Of a stretch of 55,264 bases of DNA, positions 50,279 through 55,264 are shown one piece after another (the first letter of the stretch is position 1; each line of letters begins with the position of its first letter). Position numbers and translations under genes: made by a program. The notes below the pieces were generated by a model. That model was not told where the DNA came from and ran no database searches. It saw nothing but the letters and a program-made list of their open reading frames with translations. The stretch is from a bacterium (lineage in GTDB: Bacteria; Bacillota; Clostridia; Oscillospirales; Oscillospiraceae): NCBI GenBank assembly GCA_019424865.1, contig JAHYYS010000005.1, forward strand, positions 1 through 55,264, written 5' to 3'.

Positions 50279-50362
50279 CGCCTTTTTCCCATATCCGGCA
50301 AAAAAAGCCGGCATTGGTCAAGCTGCGGCGGGAATATGCTCCCTTTGATAGGGGGTGATTCC

Positions 50363-51070
50363 ATGCCGGCACATCCGTGGCGGTACACGTTATACCGGCG
50401 CCTGCGCCGCTGTGCCTATCGAAGAAGGGGCGGCGCGCCGCCCCGGCGCCGCAGATGGTACAGCTCTTTTCTCATCACGCTGGCGGTGGGGCTGCTGTTT
50501 GCCTGGACGGCAGTCTCCTTTCTGGAGGCACGGCTGCGCCCCATTGTAGAGGAGGCAGCCTCCGCCCAGCTCCGGAATCTGGTTACAGCGGTTATAGAAA
50601 GTGCTGTGGCAGCCGATCTGTCGGAGCGGGCAGTGGGCTATTCTGATTTCGTCAGCGTTCAGCGGGATGACAGCGGTGTCATCACGGCGCTGTCTGCGGA
50701 TACGGCGGGAATGAATCTGCTGCGCTCGGAATTGGTGGAGCAGGTGCTGGAGGCCCTGGACGGGGTGGATGTGTCCGTCATTGAAATTCCCCTGGGCAGC
50801 TTGTTTGACTCCGAAGTGGTCTGGGCCCGCGGGCCTGCAATCCGTGCCAGAGCCATGTGGGTGGGGACGGTGTCGGCGGAGTTTGAAAGTGAATTTTCCT
50901 CCGCCGGCGTCAATCAGACCATTCATCGGATCTGGCTGGAAGTGTCCGTACCGGTGACGCTGCTGCTTCCGGGGGGAAAGCTGGAGGTGCCGGTGGACAC
51001 CCGGGTCAGCGTAGCGGAGACTGTCATTGTGGGGCAGGTACCGGACACCTATCTCCAGCTGGAGCCATAA
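50363..51070 (+). CDS. yunB: Sporulation protein YunB-like
   Basis: A 235-residue protein with a basic N terminus, one transmembrane helix (about 33-55) and an extracytoplasmic domain. EARLRPIVEEAASAQLRNLV, VTLLLPGGKLEVPVDTRVSV and the ending VGQVPDTYLQLEP match the YunB family, known in Bacillus as sigma-E-controlled mother-cell proteins needed for proper spore formation. I start at ATG 50363, with GGGGGTGA seven bases upstream, in preference to ATG 50336. Confidence 0.85.
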   Translation: MPAHPWRYTLYRRLRRCAYRRRGGAPPRRRRWYSSFLITLAVGLLFAWTAVSFLEARLRPIVEEAASAQLRNLVTAVIESAVAADLSERAVGYSDFVSVQRDDSGVITALSADTAGMNLLRSELVEQVLEALDGVDVSVIEIPLGSLFDSEVVWARGPAIRARAMWVGTVSAEFESEFSSAGVNQTIHRIWLEVSVPVTLLLPGGKLEVPVDTRVSVAETVIVGQVPDTYLQLEP

Positions 51071-51092
51071 ACAAAAGAGAGGAACGAGGCTC

Positions 51093-51755
51093 ATGGCAGT
51101 GATTGTCAGCGATGTGCTTCACTATGTGTGGCAGATGCTTCCCATGTGCCTTCTGGCGCTGATTGTATTCTTGCTGCTCCGCCCCCAAAGGCTCCGCCGG
51201 CTGGAGCGGCGGGGGCTGATCAGCGGAAGGGCGCGGGAAGCCGCGCTTTGTCTGTTCATTTTGTATTGTGCGGGGCTGGCCGCCCTGACGCTGTTTCCGG
51301 CTAACCTCTGGGTCTATGTGATGACGCTGGGCCGGGCGTATCCCGAGGACGTTACCCTGATGAGCTTTTACCCTGACTGGGGGCAGATTGTATCGGAAAT
51401 TCCCTATTTGCAGGATATACTGACTCCCTTTCAGGAAATTCGGCGTGCGCTGCGCTCCATGAGCTATTGGCTGCTGTTTATGCTGCTGGGGAATATTATA
51501 ATGTTCGTGCCGGTGGGCTTTTTTCCAGCGCTGCTGTGGCGAAGGGCCAGGTGGTGGAAGTCGCTGCTGGCCGGCTTTTGCAGCTCCTGCACCATTGAGT
51601 TCACCCAGTTTTTCATCGGCCGCAGTACCGACATTGATGATGTCATATTAAATACCGCCGGGGCGCTGGCCGGGTTTTTGCTGTTCTGCCTGGCCAGAGC
51701 CCTGTTCCCAGGTTTTCTTTCCAAATTTCAATGCCGCGAGAGTGAGGTCCCGTAA
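51093..51755 (+). CDS. VanZ-like membrane protein
   Basis: A 220-residue protein with five to six hydrophobic helices. The VanZ-family segments are LLGNIIMFVPVGFFPALLWR, CTIEFTQFFIGRSTDIDDVI and LNTAGALAGFLLF. VanZ proteins confer low-level teicoplanin resistance in one known case, but most homologues have unknown roles; resistance should not be inferred here. AGAGAGGAA precedes the ATG. Its stop directly abuts the ligA start codon. Confidence 0.85.
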   Translation: MAVIVSDVLHYVWQMLPMCLLALIVFLLLRPQRLRRLERRGLISGRAREAALCLFILYCAGLAALTLFPANLWVYVMTLGRAYPEDVTLMSFYPDWGQIVSEIPYLQDILTPFQEIRRALRSMSYWLLFMLLGNIIMFVPVGFFPALLWRRARWWKSLLAGFCSSCTIEFTQFFIGRSTDIDDVILNTAGALAGFLLFCLARALFPGFLSKFQCRESEVP

Positions 51756-53729
51756 ATGGACGATTTTGCTGAAATTCAGGCCCTGCGCCAGGAATTGGAG
51801 CAGGCCGGTTATGCCTATTATGTGTTGGACAACCCCACCATGTCGGACTATGACTACGACCACAAGCTGCGCCGATTGGAGGAGCTGGAGGCGGCCCATC
51901 CGGAGACGGTGACGCCCGATTCCCCCACCCAGCGGGTCGGGGGAAAGCCTCTGGAATCCTTTGCCCAGGTGGCGCACCGGGTTCCGCTGGAGTCCCTTCA
52001 GGACGTGTTTGACTTTGACGAGCTGCGGGCCTTTGACCAGCGGGTCAAGGGAGTGACGCCGGACGCCGATTATATGGTGGAGCCCAAGGTGGACGGGCTG
52101 TCAGTAGCTTTGGAGTATGAAGACGGCCTTTTTGTCCGGGGGGCCACCCGGGGAGACGGCCAGGTGGGGGAGGATGTGACGGAAAATCTCCGGACGATCC
52201 AGTCCATCCCGCTGCGCATCCCCGACGCCCCGGCCAGCCTGATTGTGCGGGGGGAGGTCTTTATGCCCAAGCGTGTGTTCCACGCGCTGAACGAGGAGCG
52301 TGAGCGGCGGGGGGAGGCGCTGTTTGCCAACCCGCGCAATGCGGCGGCGGGCTCCCTGCGCCAGCTGGACCCCAAAATTGCGGCCTCCCGCAGGCTGGAT
52401 ATCCTGGTATTCAACGTTCAGTGGGCGGAGGGCGTGCAGTTTCAAACCCATCTGGAGACACTGGAATACTTGCAGCACAAGAAGTTTAAAGTAATTCCGC
52501 ATTACACTTGCAACAATGTGGAGGAGGCCACTGGACGTATCACGGAGATAGGGGAAAACCGGGATCAGTTCCAGTTTGACATTGATGGGGCGGTTGTAAA
52601 GGTAAATAGCCTGTCAGATAGAGCGGCGCTGGGATCGACGGCAAAATTCCCCCGCTGGGCCGCGGCCTACAAATATCCCCCTGAGGTAAAGCCATCCCGG
52701 GTGGTGGACATTGTGGTTCAGGTGGGGCGGACCGGAGTTCTGACTCCAAAGGCGGTGCTGGAGCCGGTGCGCCTGGCCGGTACCACGGTGACCAACGCCA
52801 CACTGCACAATCAGGATTTTATTACGGAAAAGGATGTGCGTATCGGGGATACAGTTCTGGTGCGGAAAGCGGGGGAGATTATCCCGGAGGTGCTGTCCGT
52901 GGTGCTGGAGAAGCGCCCGGATGGGACCGAGCCCTATTTTCTTCCCAAAACCTGCCCGGTGTGCGGCGCGCCGGTAGAGCGGGATCAGGATGGGGCCCAT
53001 ATCCGCTGTACGGGGGCCGAGTGCCCGGCGCAGCTGCTGCGGAACCTGGCCCACTTTGCCAGCCGGGATGCCATGGACATTGACGGTCTGGGCATTGCAG
53101 TGGTGGAAAATCTGGTGGGTGCCGGCCTGGTCAAAACGCCGGGCGATCTGTATTTCCTGCAGGAAGAGGACGTGGCCAAGCTGGACCGGATGGGAAAGAA
53201 ATCCGCCCAAAACCTGATCCAGGCCATTGAGCGCTCCAAAAGCCAGGACTTGTCCCGGCTGATTTATGCCTTTGGCATCCGGCAGGTGGGACAGAAGGCG
53301 GGCAAGGTGCTGGCCGCCCATTTTAAAACGCTGGATGCGCTGGAGCAGGCCACGCTGGAGGAGCTGACCGCGGTGGACGATGTGGGCGAGATCACGGCGG
53401 GCAGCATCCTGGAGTGGATGGCCAGCCCTCAGAGCAAGCACCTGATTGCCCGGCTGCGGGAGGCGGGGGTCAACATGACTGCCGCGCAGCAGGGGGAGGA
53501 TCGGCGCTTCGCGGGAATGACCTTTGTGCTCACCGGAAAGCTGGAGCGTTTTACCCGGGACGAGGCCGCTGAAATGATTGAGACCCGGGGCGGAAAGGCG
53601 GCTGGGTCCGTGTCCAAAAAGACCACCTATGTGGTGGCCGGAGAGGACGCGGGCTCCAAGCTGCGGAAAGCCCAGGAATTGGGGGTGCCTGTGCTCAGCG
53701 AGGAGGAATTCCTGGAGCTGCTCCAATAG
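51756..53729 (+). CDS. ligA: NAD-dependent DNA ligase
   Basis: LigA seals nicks in replication and repair using NAD. The 657-residue protein has the Ia domain (YYVLDNPTMSDYDYD), adenylation lysine K111 (EPKVDGLSVAL), the OB fold, a four-cysteine zinc finger (CPVCGAP ... CTGAECPAQ), helix-hairpin-helix repeats, and a C-terminal BRCT domain (GMTFVLTGKLERFTRDEA to VLSEEEFLELL). All functional residues look intact. Its ATG is the base after the VanZ-like gene's stop, so the two are probably coupled. Confidence 0.97.
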   Translation: MDDFAEIQALRQELEQAGYAYYVLDNPTMSDYDYDHKLRRLEELEAAHPETVTPDSPTQRVGGKPLESFAQVAHRVPLESLQDVFDFDELRAFDQRVKGVTPDADYMVEPKVDGLSVALEYEDGLFVRGATRGDGQVGEDVTENLRTIQSIPLRIPDAPASLIVRGEVFMPKRVFHALNEERERRGEALFANPRNAAAGSLRQLDPKIAASRRLDILVFNVQWAEGVQFQTHLETLEYLQHKKFKVIPHYTCNNVEEATGRITEIGENRDQFQFDIDGAVVKVNSLSDRAALGSTAKFPRWAAAYKYPPEVKPSRVVDIVVQVGRTGVLTPKAVLEPVRLAGTTVTNATLHNQDFITEKDVRIGDTVLVRKAGEIIPEVLSVVLEKRPDGTEPYFLPKTCPVCGAPVERDQDGAHIRCTGAECPAQLLRNLAHFASRDAMDIDGLGIAVVENLVGAGLVKTPGDLYFLQEEDVAKLDRMGKKSAQNLIQAIERSKSQDLSRLIYAFGIRQVGQKAGKVLAAHFKTLDALEQATLEELTAVDDVGEITAGSILEWMASPQSKHLIARLREAGVNMTAAQQGEDRRFAGMTFVLTGKLERFTRDEAAEMIETRGGKAAGSVSKKTTYVVAGEDAGSKLRKAQELGVPVLSEEEFLELLQ

Positions 53730-53865
53730 AGCATCCGAATGAAGAAAAAAGTGGACTCTTCCTGCCGTGCCTGTCGGCGGGGTGAGGATGCAGATTCCAA
53801 AAGGGATCCGGCCGGAGCAGCAGCCGGCAGAAGGTCCTGTGATTTGAAAATAAGGAGCGTTTTGT

Positions 53866-54987
53866 ATGCAGACTTCCAAAGTATATTATACCAACCTTCG
53901 GGTTCCGGTGGGGACAAGCCGGCTGGACAAGCTGGAAAAGCTGATTCGCGCGGCGGGGATTGACACCATTGACTTTGACCATAAGATGACCGCCATCAAG
54001 ATTCATTTCGGCGAGCCGGGCAATCTGACCTATCTGCGCCCCAATTATGCCAAGCGGGTGGCGGATGTGGTAAAGTCCCTGGGCGGACTTCCCTTCCTCA
54101 CCGACTGCAATACTCTGTACCCCGGACGGCGGAAAAACGCCCTGGAGCACATTGAAAGCGCCTATGAGAACGGATTTTCCCCGTTCTCCACTGGCTGTCA
54201 GGTCATCATTGCCGACGGGCTGAAGGGCAGCGACGATGTGGAGGTCCCGGTAAAGGGAGGAGAATATGTAAAAGAGGCGAAAATCGGCCGGGCCATTATG
54301 GACGCTGACGTGTTCATCAGTCTGAACCACTTCAAGGGGCATGAGATGGCCGGCTTCGGGGGCGCCATCAAGAACATCGGCATGGGCTGCGGCAGCCGCC
54401 GGGGCAAGATGGAGCAGCACGCCGACGGAAAGCCGGAGGTGAACCGGGATCTGTGCGTGGGGTGCCGTTTCTGCGCTAAGCAGTGCGCCCAGAGTGCCAT
54501 CTCCTATCCGGAGAAGAAAGCGGCTATCGACCACGAGAAATGTGTGGGCTGCGGCCGGTGTATCGCGGCCTGCCCCTTTGACGCCATTTACAGCCCCCAG
54601 GATTCCGCCGCGGAGATGCTGAACTATAAGATGGCGGAGTATGCCAAGGCGGTGGTGGATGGCCGGCCTCATTTCCATATCAGCCTGGTCATCGAGGTGT
54701 CTCCCTACTGTGACTGCCACGGGGAGAGCGATTTGGCGATTCTCCCGGATGTGGGGATGTTCGCCTCCTTTGACCCGGTGGCGCTGGATCAGGCCTGCGC
54801 CGACGCCTGCCTGCGGCAGACGCCTGTTCCCGGCAGCCTGCTGGACGACGCGATGCACAAGGAGGGGTTCCACGACCATCACGACCACTTCAAAAACACC
54901 ACGCCGGAATCGGACTGGAAGAGCTGTCTGGAGCACGCGGAGAAAATCGGGCTGGGCAGCCGGACCTATGAGCTGATTACAGTTTAA
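53866..54987 (+). CDS. DUF362 protein with two 4Fe-4S clusters
   Basis: A 373-residue protein. The DUF362 domain (about 1-190) includes TAIKIHFGEPGNLTYLRP, FISLNHFKGHEMAGFGGAIK and NIGMGCGSRRGK. Two ferredoxin motifs follow: CVGCRFCAKQCAQ and CVGCGRCIAACPF. The C-terminal half returns to DUF362 (ISLVIEVSPYCDCHGESD, FDPVALDQAC). It is probably a cytoplasmic electron-transfer or iron-sulfur scaffold protein of anaerobes; the partner is unknown. AAGGAG lies about eight bases before the ATG, after a 136-base gap from ligA. Confidence 0.9.
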   Translation: MQTSKVYYTNLRVPVGTSRLDKLEKLIRAAGIDTIDFDHKMTAIKIHFGEPGNLTYLRPNYAKRVADVVKSLGGLPFLTDCNTLYPGRRKNALEHIESAYENGFSPFSTGCQVIIADGLKGSDDVEVPVKGGEYVKEAKIGRAIMDADVFISLNHFKGHEMAGFGGAIKNIGMGCGSRRGKMEQHADGKPEVNRDLCVGCRFCAKQCAQSAISYPEKKAAIDHEKCVGCGRCIAACPFDAIYSPQDSAAEMLNYKMAEYAKAVVDGRPHFHISLVIEVSPYCDCHGESDLAILPDVGMFASFDPVALDQACADACLRQTPVPGSLLDDAMHKEGFHDHHDHFKNTTPESDWKSCLEHAEKIGLGSRTYELITV

Positions 54988-55003
54988 CAAGCAATAAAAT
55001 ATG

Positions 55004-55040
55004 CCGCGCCTCCTCCGGGGCACCCGGAAGAGGCGCGGTT
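55004..55040 (+). terminator. Terminator after the DUF362 gene
   Basis: CCGCGCCTC-C-TCCGGG pairs with CCCGGA-AG-AGGCGCGG around a short loop, followed by TTCAG. The T-run is weak, so termination efficiency is uncertain. Confidence 0.6.
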
Positions 55041-55091
55041 CAGCTTGCCGAAAAAGCGCTCCTGCAAGGAGTTCCTGCGGCCGCAGCCGCA

Positions 55092-55206
55092 GGAATCAAA
55101 TGAGATCCGTCATTTCCGGGGACATGTGCCTCGGAAATGACACCTCTCACGAAATTTTTGCCGACAATTTCATAAGAAATCGAGGGGAAATTTCGTGCAG
55201 CCTTTC
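55092..55206 (+). repeat. Structured repeat, copy 2 (modules A and B)
   Basis: Module A (from GGAATCA at 55092) contains a perfect GTCATTTCCG/CGGAAATGAC stem (55109-55141). Module B (55148-55200) is 53 bases long, like copy 1, and has the same ends (CACGAAA, TTTCGTGCAG) and the same loop pattern around CCGAC and AAGAAATCGAGG, but another stem sequence. CCTTTCTC follows, and then the IS200-like end instead of module C. A separate hairpin TTCCTGCGGC/GCCGCAGGAA lies just upstream at 55072-55095. No gene is seen in 54988-55264. Confidence 0.72.
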
Positions 55207-55264
55207 TCGAATGAACACATCCACCAGCGAAGCTGGTGGTTGTCACTGTGCGGGCATAGCCCTT
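55207..55264 (-). mobile_element. IS200-like element, second copy, cut by window end
   Basis: These 58 bases are identical to 13812-13869, the tnpA-distal end of the first element, including its CCACCAGC-GAA-GCTGGTGG hairpin. The transposase, if present, would lie beyond the window on the minus strand. Confidence 0.85.

Noticed and set aside
50295..50311. CCGGC-A7-GCCGG hairpin before yunB
   Set aside because: The stem is only five base pairs and lacks a downstream T-run on the plus strand, so I did not call a terminator.
51093..51755. VanZ-like gene as an antibiotic resistance determinant
   Set aside because: There is no vanHAX or other resistance gene nearby; it sits among housekeeping genes, where VanZ-like proteins of unknown role are common.
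1..55264. CRISPR array, prophage, tRNA or rRNA genes
   Set aside because: No regularly spaced direct repeats, phage structural genes or recognisable tRNA/rRNA sequences were seen. The only stable RNA gene recognised is rnpB.

Overview
The window looks like chromosome from a spore-forming, moderately high-GC anaerobic Firmicute of the Oscillospirales type (Flavonifractor/Lawsonibacter-like; this is an inference from gene content, not a phylogeny). The support is a spoIIGA-sigE pair, a YunB-like and a SpoIID/LytB-like protein, a lysine riboswitch ahead of asd-dapA-dapB with an archaeal/fungal-type Asd, PadR/DUF2812 genes, tandem M42 peptidases, frequent GTG/TTG starts and strong GGAGG ribosome binding sites. 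Nearly all of it is coding.

Layout. 1-4.4 kb: two near-duplicate TPR/YD-repeat lipoproteins (the first cut by the window edge), a membrane Ser/Thr kinase with TPRs, and a small membrane protein carrying four T-x-P-M motifs, closed by a strong terminator. 4.5-7.6 kb (minus): ppx-ppk1 polyphosphate operon. 7.8-7.9 kb: copy of a structured repeat. 8.0-13.8 kb: LysR regulator divergent from a catabolic operon (2-hydroxyacid dehydrogenase, TRAP-like permease, mini-subunit, amidohydrolase, RraA/HMG-aldolase-like protein). 13.8-14.6 kb: IS200-like element beside a second repeat copy. 14.7-18.2 kb (minus): membrane methyltransferase-like protein, queA, SpoIID-like protein. 18.2-21.5 kb: lysine-riboswitch-controlled asd-dapA-dapB. 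21.5-27.2 kb: LysR, then MarR plus a heterodimeric ABC exporter and a GNAT protein. 27.3-28.8 kb: tgt. 29-37 kb: a cluster pairing two multi-domain cyclic-di-GMP proteins with a membrane methyltransferase-like protein and a GH3-family amide synthetase homologue; I regard this as the best candidate for an undescribed system. 37-40.9 kb: aldose epimerase-like protein, then PadR with two DUF2812 membrane proteins on the minus strand. 41-42.6 kb: spoIIGA-sigE. 42.8-44.3 kb: Ntn amide hydrolase and RNase P RNA (minus). 44.4-55 kb: murD, three M42 peptidases, a PLP enzyme, yunB, VanZ-like, ligA and a DUF362 ferredoxin-like protein. The window ends in a third repeat copy and the first 58 bases of another IS200-like element.

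How the parts relate. Housekeeping pathways (lysine/diaminopimelate, queuosine, murein, polyphosphate, sporulation) alternate with accessory modules. The clearest non-coding signals are the lysine riboswitch with its terminator, rnpB with a consensus promoter, a 45-bp palindromic PadR operator candidate, the ribosome-site-sequestering inverted repeat of the IS200-like element, and a family of structured repeats whose stems change in a compensatory way between copies.
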